A DNA stretch of 64,000 nucleotides from Corallochytrium limacisporum. Taxonomy: Eukaryota > Opisthokonta. The DNA is taken from positions 1 to 64,000 of the forward strand of contig PDIP01000033.1 of the NCBI GenBank assembly GCA_002811645.1, read 5' to 3'. Numbering within the stretch: the first letter of the stretch is position 1; every line of letters starts with the position of its first letter. Both the position numbers and the translations under genes were made by a program. Below, one piece after another: positions 1 through 10,434 of the stretch. The notes beneath the pieces are model-generated. The model was not told where the DNA came from and ran no database searches. It saw only the letters and a list, made by a program, of their open reading frames with translations.

Positions 1-383
1 GGGGGAGTACCATGAGGGTCTACGAAGAGGAAAAAGAGGGAAGGGGGAGGGGGGGGAAAGGGGGGAAAAGGTGGGAGAGGATGACAATGGGGAAAGGGGA
101 ATGGTGTGATCAGTTTGCTCGGCATAGCTGTTCATCAATCTGACGGAAATACACATAAACATCCGATCATTAATCATGAACTGCAGTATACTAATTCGTA
201 TGCGTTTAATCTGAAGAATCCGTGCACGATCACCTATTTAAGGATCTCAGTCATAGGAGATCAAATGAAAGGAACAAGACCACACAACAAACGCCCTGTA
301 CCAACACTTTGTCAACACCCATAAAGAAACAAGGCTACTTTTCAGTGTTAAGTTCGTCAGCAAGTTCAACTTGTACAGAAACC
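1..383. other. 5' intergenic stretch with purine-rich tract
   Basis: The first 110 bases are almost all G and A, with several runs of five to seven G. The rest is ordinary sequence leading to the peptide-transporter start codon at 384. The open frame extends upstream from 384, but the upstream codons (222-383) read as an unstructured Ser/Thr-rich leader. They are probably 5' untranslated. No RNA gene or other element is visible. Confidence 0.5.
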
Positions 384-2060
384 ATGTCTTCAGAACATCA
401 AAACCTCGAGGACATTCCTAAGGTAGTGATCCCTGACACCAAGGACAACAAGAAGGAATCCGAGGCTTACTCGCCAAAGACTCCTGGAGCATGGTCTCAG
501 AAAACCATTGATGGACTTCCAGTCTCGGCCATCTTCATTCTTGTGGTCGAGTTCTGTGAACGTCTAACCTTCTATGGTGCCTCTCTGTGCTTCTTCTTGT
601 ACATGACAGACATGCTCGGATGGGACACCTCCACAGCTAATGCTGCTTACAATGGCTTCACATTCTGGTGCTACTTCACTTCATTGATCGGTGCCTACAT
701 TGCTGATGCGCACCTGGGTCGGTACAAGACCATCCTGTACTTTGCCTGTGTGTACATGGTAGGTGTAGTCCTGCTGACTCTGGGTGCGACTGGACTTGGC
801 TATGGAGACTTCAGCAACCCCCCCGGGACTAAGAATGCGTTCGCGACCTGGTCTTTCATCGCCTCCCTATTTCTGATTGGTCTTGGTACTGGTGGTATCA
901 AGTCTAACGTCTCTCCCATGGTTGCCGACCAGCTGCACAATATTTCTGCTGCTGATGTGGAGAAAGTTTTCAAGTTCTTCTACTGGGCTATCAACGCTGG
1001 CGCTTTCATTGGTATTCTGGTCTCTCCCGTTCTCCATCACTTTGGGACCAAGTTCCAGGGCCCCGACATGGACGCTGCCGAGGGTACCTCTTACTGGATG
1101 GCATACTTGTTCCCGACAATTGTATTCTTCGTTGGATTCTTCATCTACGTTATAGGCAGGCGCTACTACTCCGTTGTGAAGCCTACTGGTTCTCTGCTGA
1201 GTCGCATGTTGGGTCTGACATGGCACGCCGCTAAGGAACGGAAGCACCACAAGAGGACCGGCGTCCCGCCAAAGCGCGTCGAAGAGGAGGGTGATTACGA
1301 GAATGTGAAAGGATTCCTGGACTACGCTTTCCCGGCCTACACCAAGCAGGATATTGCTGATCTCCGTCAGACTCTCCACGCTTGCAAGGTCATGACCGTT
1401 TTCCCTATCTTCTGGGTTCTGTACAACCAGATGTCCACTAATTTCATTGAGCAGGGAACCATGATGCAGCGCCCATCTTGGCTTACTGCTGACCAGCTGA
1501 ACCTTGTTGATCCCTTGGTCATCATGATCTTCATCCCCTTCTGCCAGTACTGGTTCTACCCTTGGATCCGCTCCTTTGGCTACAAGCTGGGTTGCATTTC
1601 TCGCATTTCCATTGGTTTTGCCATCATTGCCTCCGCCTTCGTCTACGCTGGTATCTTGCAGATCATCATCAACAAATCCGAACCGAACTCCGTGTCCATT
1701 TGGCTTCAGATCCCTGCATATGGCCTCATTGGTATGGGAGAGATTTTCTCTTCAACCACTGGACTTGAGTACGCCTATGCAGTCGCACCCGGTAGCATGA
1801 AGTCGCTGTGTATGTCCTTCTTCCTGCTGACCACAGCCATCGCCTCTTTGATCGGTTTGATCATCGCCCCCGTTATGGTGCCCGACAACTACGTCATCAT
1901 CTTCTTCGTGTTCTCCGGCGTAATGGGTGTTCTGGCTCCCCTCTACTACTGGGTGTTCAAGAACTGCGATGTCGAGGTCATTGAACAGGGTGAGTACGAA
2001 ACTGACTCGGAGCACACCATCAACTACGAAGTCGATGTTGATGTTCCCAATCTCCGCTAA
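384..2060 (+). CDS. Proton-coupled oligopeptide transporter (POT/PTR2 family)
   Basis: Predicted 558-residue integral membrane protein that would import di- and tripeptides with protons across the plasma membrane. Seen: the family's ExxERxxxYG motif at residues 56-65 (EFCERLTFYG) in the first helix, a PTR2 signature (GAYIADAHLGRYKT) in the next loop, GTGGIK, and FYWAINAGAF further on. The family's roughly 12 helices fit the hydrophobic profile. The charged central loop (KERKHHKRTG) and long extracellular loop layout resemble fungal PTR2 and animal SLC15. The frame is open from 222, but ATG 384 in an ACC-ATG context removes a Ser/Thr-rich stretch with no helix and is the better start. Codon choice is biased toward C-ending codons, which suggests high expression. 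No intron is needed. Family confidence is high; substrate range is inferred. Confidence 0.93.
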   Translation: MSSEHQNLEDIPKVVIPDTKDNKKESEAYSPKTPGAWSQKTIDGLPVSAIFILVVEFCERLTFYGASLCFFLYMTDMLGWDTSTANAAYNGFTFWCYFTSLIGAYIADAHLGRYKTILYFACVYMVGVVLLTLGATGLGYGDFSNPPGTKNAFATWSFIASLFLIGLGTGGIKSNVSPMVADQLHNISAADVEKVFKFFYWAINAGAFIGILVSPVLHHFGTKFQGPDMDAAEGTSYWMAYLFPTIVFFVGFFIYVIGRRYYSVVKPTGSLLSRMLGLTWHAAKERKHHKRTGVPPKRVEEEGDYENVKGFLDYAFPAYTKQDIADLRQTLHACKVMTVFPIFWVLYNQMSTNFIEQGTMMQRPSWLTADQLNLVDPLVIMIFIPFCQYWFYPWIRSFGYKLGCISRISIGFAIIASAFVYAGILQIIINKSEPNSVSIWLQIPAYGLIGMGEIFSSTTGLEYAYAVAPGSMKSLCMSFFLLTTAIASLIGLIIAPVMVPDNYVIIFFVFSGVMGVLAPLYYWVFKNCDVEVIEQGEYETDSEHTINYEVDVDVPNLR

Positions 2061-4183
2061 ATCCACTTCACCATCCCACATGAATGCACAACGCACACAC
2101 ACACCACAGAATGTCACATTATCAACATCGTCAAATTAGCATATAGTAATTTTAGTAAAATAAACCAACGCATTTGTATTCAAACCAACAACCATAGCTT
2201 AGCTTGTACGACCTCAAAGTCAGGAAACACTAGTACCAAGCTGCTGCGTGGCATCACCCACAGGTCGATCACATGGAAGACCCGGAAAACCATTGTCCCC
2301 TCCACAGATGGTCGACATCGACCCTGAGTGGTTCCGATACCTCTGTACCAGACCACGTCGGCTCCAAAAGGTGGCCTAATTGACCGATCGCTGTTCCTCC
2401 GGCAGTGCAAGTGGGCACGTAATTTTTTTTATTTGCCCGGGGTCCAAGAAAGAGCGGATGGTTTTGGCCGGGAAATTCTCTCTACCATGGTATATACTAG
2501 AAGGTGCGTGAATTGTCCGCGGCGTATATTTTTTGGTACGAATTCCAGTCCAGCAGATTAAAAAAAGCTCACGCCCGTCTGCAATGGTTTGCGCGCACGG
2601 TCACACGCACTGGAGCACATGCGCACGGTGAGGAAAGTCGACGGGCAACCAGTCAGCAACGTACGTGCTCACCTCTCCGAAATTTTCTTCACGTTCTCTA
2701 ATACTGGATACCGACGAAACCAATATGAAAAAGCACGCGTCCGTGTCATAATCACATTCACGCACAGTACGTTTTGTCCACAGCTGTACTGTGGTCAGGT
2801 ACACCGGTGGATACACCCTAGGACGCCTTGTCTATAGCACGGGAGGGCACCAGTGAGAAAATTATACCGATCGTAGGAGAGCGTCAGAAGGATGGACAGA
2901 AGGCCAGGCAAGTCAACCCCAGCTCAGTTCCCAGCTCGACAGGTTCATTTCAAATCACACCGACCTTATTGTACAGCAGAAGGACATGGCCACCAGTTCC
3001 GAAACCCCGCTGTGGCCACCTGCGAAGGGAAGCAATACCGAGAAGTCAGTAGCCCAATCGCAAACCTACGAAAAGTCGGAACAAGGCACCGGCCCGGTAT
3101 GGAAGCCAGTCACGCCGGCCCAGACAGTTGAGAGTTAGTAGCCGAAACCAACAAATGATAGTAAAGCATACAAGAAGTACCTAAGGGAAGCGAACAACGA
3201 AGACAGCCCCATCCGAGCCGCTCGTAAATGGTAAAACTTCGACACGGAACGACTAGCTGACTAAGCGAGAACTCTGCGTACACACTCTAGTCAAAGACTG
3301 GTGGGTCTTCGTCTTCCTTGCGTGTCACATAGCATCGTAACCGGATACGCGAGGTAACCAGACTACCAGCAGTGCCAATTGCTGAGCAGAAAGTGGTCTA
3401 GAGGTGTCCTCCGCTCGGCACGACGTCTGAGCAGATGGTCTTGCTTGTTTGACTTTTTAAACAATTTGAGGAATGTTGTCAGAAAACTTACTCCCCTACC
3501 TCCCTTCAGGTGCCTTCATTTCAGAAAAATGACTCAGTTGTTTCCAATGAAATAACAACGGCCGTTCGAGGGGCCGGGCTACGCAGTCTGGCTATGCATT
3601 TTCTACCAGAGAATCTCCTGTTAATTCCAGCTATCTCTTCCATTTTTTTGTTGGTTTCAGCGCCACAGAGATCAGGAACGAACCCTTAGTGTGGATGGAT
3701 GGTTTGTGACACACAAAAAGTGTTTTCACATCGGAGTTGCTTCCGTACGTAAATTTTTCCTGTTTTCTTTCCGGGGAATGTGGTTTTCATTTCACTCGCT
3801 GGCCCCGCTGAAGACGCCACCTTCCCCGTCCTCCCCGGCGCCTGATGAGCCGCTCTGGAGGTGGAGAGATGGTAGGGTTGAGCTTGTTTGGTAGTACGTT
3901 CAAGTTCTGTGTACCGAGACCAGCCTGTAAGAGATGGGCCAAAACAGATGCGCATCACTTGGGAGCAGCGCAGCGGGGGGGGTCCAACCCTGCGGCATTC
4001 GGGCTCGGCTGACCACCACCACCTAAACCCACAACGAACGATGATTACAGCATAGCGAATAAGACCTGATAATTCCAAACAGGCGTAGGGTATACAATAT
4101 TGCTTCCTTTTGACATGGTCAAGCGGCGATCATTTACAGGAAGTGGGTTTGTCCTGTTCCATATCTCATCCGAGATTCAAGAT
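2061..4183. other. Intergenic, no gene recognised
   Basis: About 2.1 kb between two same-strand genes. Open frames are short, lack recognisable motifs and overlap on both strands. The longest is 130 codons on the minus strand at 3686-4078 and has a random-looking composition. A run of about nine T/A bases (2420-2430) and a short G-run near 3976 are the only features. I see no tRNA, repeat family or transposon. Confidence 0.5.
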
Positions 4184-4585
4184 ATGACCGCATCATCAGA
4201 TCTTCTTGCTCACCCTCAGACCCTCGCAGATCGAATTCTCATTGAGTGGGTTGATGGAGGCAAAGTAGACAAATTTCTCCGAATATTCGAGGAGTCTACT
4301 GTCTGGTACTATAATAACGTCGCTGTAACAGGTCCCGAGGCATGCAACAAGTTCCTAGCCAGCGCCGCCACCCTGTACAAGAGCACTCGCCACCATAGTA
4401 TGACAAGCTACACTGCGGGAAATGTAATTTTCACTGTGGGCCAGGTAGAGTATACTAAAAATGATGAAACCAAGTTGGATGTGCAATTCATCGACATGTT
4501 CCAGCTTGCGGATGATGCAACAGTGGAAACCCCAAAGATGAAAGTGATCCGCACGGTAGTAGATAACCATGCCCTGGGACAGTGA
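4184..4585 (+). CDS. SnoaL/NTF2-like fold protein, small
   Basis: Small soluble protein of 133 residues from the ATG at 4184 (MTASSDLLAHP). The frame is open upstream to 4100, giving 161 residues, but those codons look untranslated. The pattern is that of SnoaL-like members of the NTF2 superfamily: an N-terminal helix pair (LADRILIEWVDGGKVDKFLRIF), an early YYNNVAVTGPEA strand, then alternating strands ending in FIDMFQLADD and MKVIRTVVDNHAL. Proteins with this single cone-shaped domain may be enzymes, binding proteins or orphans, so the function cannot be assigned. It lies tail-to-tail with the TPPP-like gene, with a 156-nt spacer. Confidence 0.62.
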   Translation: MTASSDLLAHPQTLADRILIEWVDGGKVDKFLRIFEESTVWYYNNVAVTGPEACNKFLASAATLYKSTRHHSMTSYTAGNVIFTVGQVEYTKNDETKLDVQFIDMFQLADDATVETPKMKVIRTVVDNHALGQ

Positions 4586-4741
4586 ACTATGTACAATGAG
4601 GTATAGTTATCATTATGTCAATATAGTCACATGACACCATAGTTGATGCTTGGTATTGCCTTGAATGAGGATGGTCCTTAATTGAAAAGGAATGCATTTT
4701 AATGAATAAACGTGTTCGGCAACTGATCTCCTAGCGCAAGT

Positions 4742-5407
4742 TTAGGCGCACGATCTGAGTGAGAGATCGCGTACCTGTCCTCCTTTGTAATCACAGACGG
4801 GGTCACTACGCATTACTTTTGGCACAGAGTCACGTCCTGCCATACCACGACCAGTACCGTCACTGTTGAAGCGATGTTTGTGAGAGCCTGTGTATCCGGA
4901 GCTGTCAGTATGACGATCAACGACAGAGCTGGAAGACGTGGTCTTAAGATCGTGTCTGGAATCTCCAAGAGAAGCCTTGGATGAGATCTTGCTGAACATG
5001 CTCATATTTGATGCCTAGCTGACACTCTGAAGATTGTTGGCAGATGCTCCGTTCCGACCTGCACTGAAATTCTGCGTACTTCCAGAGAAATCAGTCACTC
5101 GGGTCAGACTTTGAGCGGCCGCCTCAGGTGGCACCGGGCTGACATATGTGTAAAGCTCTGGTGAGGTTTTGCTTATAAGATCAACAATCTTTGCATAGGC
5201 TTCGTTGGAACGAATGTTTGGATATTTGTGGGCTGAAATGATCATGAGAGCGTTCTTGAATGCTCGAATTCTAGCTTTCTCTGAGCAGCCCCCAACCAAG
5301 CCCACCTCTCGGAATGCTATGTACATACCCCTCCTTGATTTGCAAAGTAGAGTATTATTGAGCTTAATATTAAATGTTTGGAAATGAGTAAGAGATGTCA
5401 TTCTCAA
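4742..5407 (-). CDS. TPPP: TPPP/p25-alpha domain protein interrupted by an in-frame TAG
   Basis: Two minus-strand segments in the same frame (5407-5015 and 5005-4742) together carry the p25-alpha domain, a tubulin-binding family of animals and flagellated or ciliated eukaryotes. The first has KARIRAFKNALMIISAHKYP and EAYAKIVDLI, matching the domain's ARxIxFxxFxxAL...EAxxxIxxLI block. The second has VDRHTDSSGYTGSHKHRF and GRGMAGRD, matching the conserved DRLTDxxxYTGxHKxRF and GKGxAGRxD block. A TAG at 5017-5015 separates them, four codons before an ATG at 5005. Between the blocks lie about 80 Ser/Ala-rich codons that known members do not need, so an intron ending at that TAG is plausible. The alternatives are readthrough or a pseudogene. 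The usual N-terminal EF-hand-like part is also missing, and codons 5' of MYIAF read like intron. The exact exon structure is unresolved. Confidence 0.6.
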
Positions 5408-8400
5408 GTGGGTAATTATTTACACCTCCGTGCAAAGTTGCGAGTGGCTTTCGGTTGCTGGGGTGGGTCTTTCAGAGGGTGGGCCCAGTGTTCGTTTGCG
5501 GTACCGAACCCGCGCAGTCAAACGGGGCGCTCATTCAATTCCAAACCATTGTAGCACACGCCAGAGCGCACGCATACCTTTTTCATGAGTTTTTCAGAAC
5601 GATAGTAACCAACTGACAAGTGCCCCCGGCCAGGCCGATCAAAATGTACGGGGCCCGTCCTCACGGTTTTGTCCAATTTCTTTTTTTTTTTCCTTTTTCG
5701 TTTAAGGTCCCAGTGAGGACAATGGCACGCGAGGCGCCCAAGATACCCCACTGTCCACAGTTGGCAGTAAGCCATGCGGTTCAATTTTGTTTTCCGAGAG
5801 CCCCACGGGGGCCTTTTTTCAGCTGGTACGCGCAACCCCCCAAACCCCCCCCCCCGAGCGAGGAGGGGCGTGTTTGATTGACTGGTACGAAAATGAGCAC
5901 TCCCACACGCGCACACTCCGGAAGGCGGTGAGAATTTGTATGTGACCCACCGCCTACTATTCCTGCAACAGTGGGGGAGTGCACGAAGACGCATCCCATC
6001 GCACGGTATGGGTGGGTATGAAGCACCCAAGCCCACACACAGTCCTCGGACAAAAGCCACTTGTATGGGCTTTCCCAGCCCTTCATTTCGGGAACAGATG
6101 AGAGAAAGAGAGACACAGAGAGGAGATGGACCGACTGCGGGCAGCGTTATGCGGGAACTGAGGGCTGTACCTGCGAATAACCCAGACCAACACCAAGACC
6201 CACCGTCGCCCACAGTTCCCCCAAAGGGCACACACACGGTTCTTACCGTGCACACCAAAGAAAGGTCCGTATGTGGAAAGTTGCCGACAGATTCAGACCG
6301 CTGTCCTTTCCCAGTTCCAAATGCGTGGACCAAATAGCGACCCCTTGACTCAGATCAGATTTATCTCCGCTTCAAACTGTGCTTTGATCGAGAAGACGGT
6401 CCGCCCACAACATTGAAGAGGCCGTTCATGCTTAGACGGGTGTCCACCATGTTCACTGACAGCTGATGCCAACGCTGTTACAGATGGGAGCGATTGATAC
6501 GCTTCGTGGAAGCCAAGATTCGTGAGACTGGTGTTCACTTCTGTGGATAACAAGGAATTGAACGCGGGTGATGTGTGCCTAAGTCTGTCATGGGGTCGGG
6601 CATATTGGTTGCTCGATGCACAGTCCTTGGCCAGCGGCGATTCTCTTGGGTCTATTGAATCGTGATGGTGTCAATATTCGTGACTCTTTCCAAGTGCCGG
6701 TTTGACAGTCCTTGGCGTGAGGCAGGAGCACGAAGAAAATTTCTTCCGGCTTGGGCGAATGTGCTGAACCTGATCCTATGGTCACCACTAATACTGCGTG
6801 GGTATAGCAAGAGCCTTGGTTTCCAAATCCATCTTCGTGCCTGCCCCGTACGGGTAACATTTCCATTGTACTAGTATATGTATAACAACTTCCTCCTTGA
6901 GCCATCCAAGTCTCGTGGTCTCAACATGTGCAACAGACTGTAATACGGGGCCAACCTGGGTGTCACTGCCACAGTAATAGGTGCTGAGCGGAAGGAGAGG
7001 AATTGCATAACAGCGGGTTCGTACTTTCTGTACAGGCGGTACTACTCTTAAATACGGCAGACCCTTACCACAATAAACGTTCCCACTGTATCAAGCACAT
7101 CAAAACAATCGCCACCGTTTCGAAATGATATTGGCAAGGGTTTTCCTACCTCCACTGCTCTACCCTGTTTTCGGTAGGGTGGCTCGACCCTCACCATACT
7201 TGCATATGATAGTAAATTACTCCGCCCCGAAGACACTAAATCATCCACCCTTTCTACTCCATCTCGTACTGGTTTTCATATATTGGCCATGCCCACCCTC
7301 TGAGCTCGTCGCACATGCGCTACAACTATTATCTTGATATGACCGGCTCCGATGCTGCATGTCTGTTGCCTCCCTCGCTCTCCCTCCTCCACCCTCCTCT
7401 CTACTCCGCTTGGCAGTTCTCCTAAACCCGATCTGCCGCAACGGCAGCACAGCAGCCAACTCTAATACCCAATGTCCCTCATTTTTTCTGGTCTCATTTC
7501 ACCGTGCACCAAATTTCTTTCAAGAAAATTGAGTATCAGTAGGCGCTGTGCTCAGTCATTAGCACCAGGTATCCGCCGAGATCTACCCTAGGAAGAGGCA
7601 ATGCTAAGGGTTCCCATAGCTGGCCCTATATCGATCGTAGCTCATTGACCGGCTCTGATAATCCCCCCTTTCCATTTCCGGCCATGGCTACAGTTCACTA
7701 TAACGAATGTACCACATACTCCCGTGTGCTCCCATTCCCTCACTCCTCCGTTCCCGTCTCTTCTCAATGTTTCCCTTATAACGTTGCAATGCTCACCCTC
7801 AGCCTGGACTCAGGGTGATAGACGGGAGAGGGCTAGACGGAGGGGCCATAGGGCGTATGAGAAGTGAAAAATCAAAACAGGCCAGTCAGATAGTGTAAAC
7901 GCTAAGGAAGTAGACCACTTACCCAATTATTCAGTTGTCGCACTTACTGCCGATTTGTAGTGCGAGCATTTGGGTACAATTTTTGGAACCATTGACTTTC
8001 CAACAGGGAACCAGACATAGATGGAGAGAATCGTCTTGTCGAAAACCTCTGCGCGAGGAACACAGGCGCTAATGGGACCAGCAATTCGCAGACACTAACT
8101 ATCAATAGCTACAACGTATTCTGCGCTCACCAACAGGCCTCCTTACCCCAAGCACTATCGAACCCCGGAAGCTCCAAGCCAACATCCTCATCAAGGCTCG
8201 ATATTTCTATACCAGGGTACCGACACTTCCACCCGTCAATAAGGAGAACCTGAGTGCGAAGTCTACAGAGCTCTCAGTCGGACGTGTGGGACATCAAGTA
8301 ACTGGGCAATTGGCTTTGAAATGTGCTTAAAACACAGTTCCAGTTCTCAAAGTCAAGACAGGCACCCTTTTTCCTGTCCCCTCCATGCGGTACTAGATCC

Positions 8401-9357
8401 CCTTTCCTGCGTTGGTCGCCAATCGACCGAGTTTCCTTCCTTTTTTGACCATCGATCCTTTCCCTAAGAGTCCGTCCGGACCGACTGCGCGGCAAGTGCT
8501 GCAGCAGTGGGAGAACTCGCGGAAATTTCATGTATCCGGCAGAGTGGTGTCAAATATGGCGAACAGTGAGGGCGGGCCCCGGGGGACGAAGGCAAGGAAT
8601 AGTAAGAAAAATTTCTCATTTTATGTCCCAACAGGTGCTTTTACTATGGTCACACAGACCAACGACCCGCGCAAAAGCGGCGGGCTTAGTCGAGACATCC
8701 CAGTCCAGTTTGGTTGAACCTGGGCAGTCTTTTCAGTAACTGTTGGGTTTCACGATACCCATCGATGTTGGTATCATTCTTTTAGTGTAAGACGAAAACA
8801 TCATACGAGATACCTAAGTAAAAATAAGATATCATAGTGCGCATCATGGTATGGGGATCACGATGATAGCCAGGCAACCAACTCCACTGAGCCAGACGAC
8901 GGGTGAACATGGTATGACCCTTTCGGTACTGAGGGGGCTCGCTTGAACGTGTGGTAAACTCTCAACGAAAGAAATACTCTCAACAAGTGCAGAATAATGC
9001 CCGCTTTGCTATGTTGGACTGTATCTTTGCGGTATTGGCCTCATGTTGTGGGCTCACATATACGTTGTTGGCGCCGGTGATCGCCTGGGAACGGAGGGCG
9101 GTATTCAAAATTGTAATGGACAGGTTATTCCCAAAAGCAGATACTTGTTCACCATACGTAGTCTGTAACTATGTCTACTCATGAGGCAATATGATTCTAT
9201 AGTAAAAACTTAAGATTCAAGATAGAAATAGGAAGTCATCTTCGTCGGCAGCCCAACAGATACTTAAAGAGATCACCAACTTGATCCAAGATCGCCTCCG
9301 GACCCTTGCACAAACAGGCTGTATCATAATCAGTGATAATTTCGAAGGAAAATAAGT
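5408..9357. other. Long divergent intergenic region
   Basis: About 3.95 kb between the TPPP-like gene (-) and a secreted-protein gene (+), which point away from each other. It contains an 11-C run at 5845-5855 followed directly by GAGCGAGG, a T10 run near 5680, a GA-rich patch near 6105, and several long but compositionally odd frames. One of these is 271 codons on the minus strand (5518-6333), dominated by low-complexity Arg, Ser, Pro and Gly. None resembles a protein family. Nothing else is recognised. Confidence 0.45.
5845..5855. repeat. Poly(C) run of 11
   Basis: Eleven consecutive C in a divergent 5' intergenic region. The run is followed directly by GAGCGAGGAGGGG. A very similar C-run plus GCGAGCGAGGGAG occurs at 59764 in another divergent region. 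It is one of a set of runs discussed under findings. Confidence 0.9.
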
Positions 9358-10263
9358 ATGAAGTCAATTTTTGTTATGACCGTTGCAGCGCTGGCTGGAA
9401 CCGCCATCGCCGTTCCGCTCGGCGCTACTAGACAGATCAGCCCCAATGAACAGATCAGTGTCGTCGATGGTAGCACTATCCCCTTGCCTGAGGACTTCGA
9501 TCCTAATTCCGAGCAAGAGTTGTCGCTACCAGGCACCCGCCTTGTCCCGGAACCGCTACCCATGGATGGTGCCTGCGATTTTGGGGCCACTCCAATTCCC
9601 TGCGACAACTGTAATTTCGAGCGCGGCTTGGAAAACTGGAATTTGGTCACGAGCCTAGTTGCTGAGGACCTTGTCCCCACCGTCTCCACTAAAGATCCCG
9701 AAGGCCTGTATATTGAGAATCCACTGGGCGGAGACCTGGCTGTTGTCCGGGGCGCAGAGCCCGGTGTCTGGCAGGAAATCAGTCGCTCTTTTGAAGGCGC
9801 GCCAGAGGGCTCCCACATGGCTGGCTACTACTGTATCGACAACACGAACGGCTCTGTGGGTCAAGCACAGGTTCTCTACACCACACCAACCTTTGGTGGA
9901 GTCCTAGCAGAGGTCACTCCAGACAGTGAGGAGCGGGCCTGCGACGAGTACATCCGCTTTGTCTTCCCCGCAAACGAGCGCATTGTCTTCCGCACGCGCA
10001 CTATAGGAGATGGAACACAGTTCCCTCAAACTGGTGGCCTCATTGTCGATGGTGTAACTGTTTGTGCGCCAGACAGTGATCTTGATGGCATCCCCAATGA
10101 ATTTGATGCCTGTCCCGGAGACCCTACCAACTCTACTGAAAACGTCAATACCGATGGTGACTACTTGTGTGATGTTAATGACGAAAACCCGGAAGAGTCC
10201 GATGATCCCTTCGCGGGTCTTGACTTCCTCTTTGAACCTGTTGATCGCCTGCAAGAAGTCTAA
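9358..10263 (+). CDS. Secreted acidic protein with thrombospondin-3-like calcium repeats
   Basis: Predicted 301-residue secreted protein. The N-terminus is a classical signal peptide (basic MKS, hydrophobic FVMTVAALAGTAIA, likely cleaved after AIA at residue 18). A 200-residue middle part, rich in Asp, Glu, Gly and Pro with several Cys, contains GLENWNLVTS and RFVFPANERIVFRTRT, which read as beta strands, perhaps a jelly-roll or carbohydrate-binding-like fold. Near residues 239-285 is a Ca-binding repeat stretch (DSDLDGIPNEFDACPGDP, then NTDGDYLCDVNDENP) that follows the TSP type-3 DxDxDGxxDxxDxCP pattern. Function is unknown; a cell-wall or matrix protein is plausible. The gene faces the orphan 831-codon gene tail-to-tail with a 171-nt spacer. 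Confidence 0.75.
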   Translation: MKSIFVMTVAALAGTAIAVPLGATRQISPNEQISVVDGSTIPLPEDFDPNSEQELSLPGTRLVPEPLPMDGACDFGATPIPCDNCNFERGLENWNLVTSLVAEDLVPTVSTKDPEGLYIENPLGGDLAVVRGAEPGVWQEISRSFEGAPEGSHMAGYYCIDNTNGSVGQAQVLYTTPTFGGVLAEVTPDSEERACDEYIRFVFPANERIVFRTRTIGDGTQFPQTGGLIVDGVTVCAPDSDLDGIPNEFDACPGDPTNSTENVNTDGDYLCDVNDENPEESDDPFAGLDFLFEPVDRLQEV

Positions 10264-10434
10264 TCTAAATGGAGAAGCTAACCATGGGCTGCCGGCAGTC
10301 CATCCAATCATAAAGAAGATACTACAACTATATTCACATTGAGTTACATTCCATCTTGTTCACAACAATAGTACGCCCTATCAAATTGTGGTGTGCCAAT
10401 CAACAAGTGAGTTATTGACGTCGTGCTCTACGGA

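Noticed and set aside
5518-6333. 271-codon minus-strand frame
   Set aside because: Low-complexity Arg/Pro/Ser/Gly composition, spans C-run and T-run sequence, no family motif.
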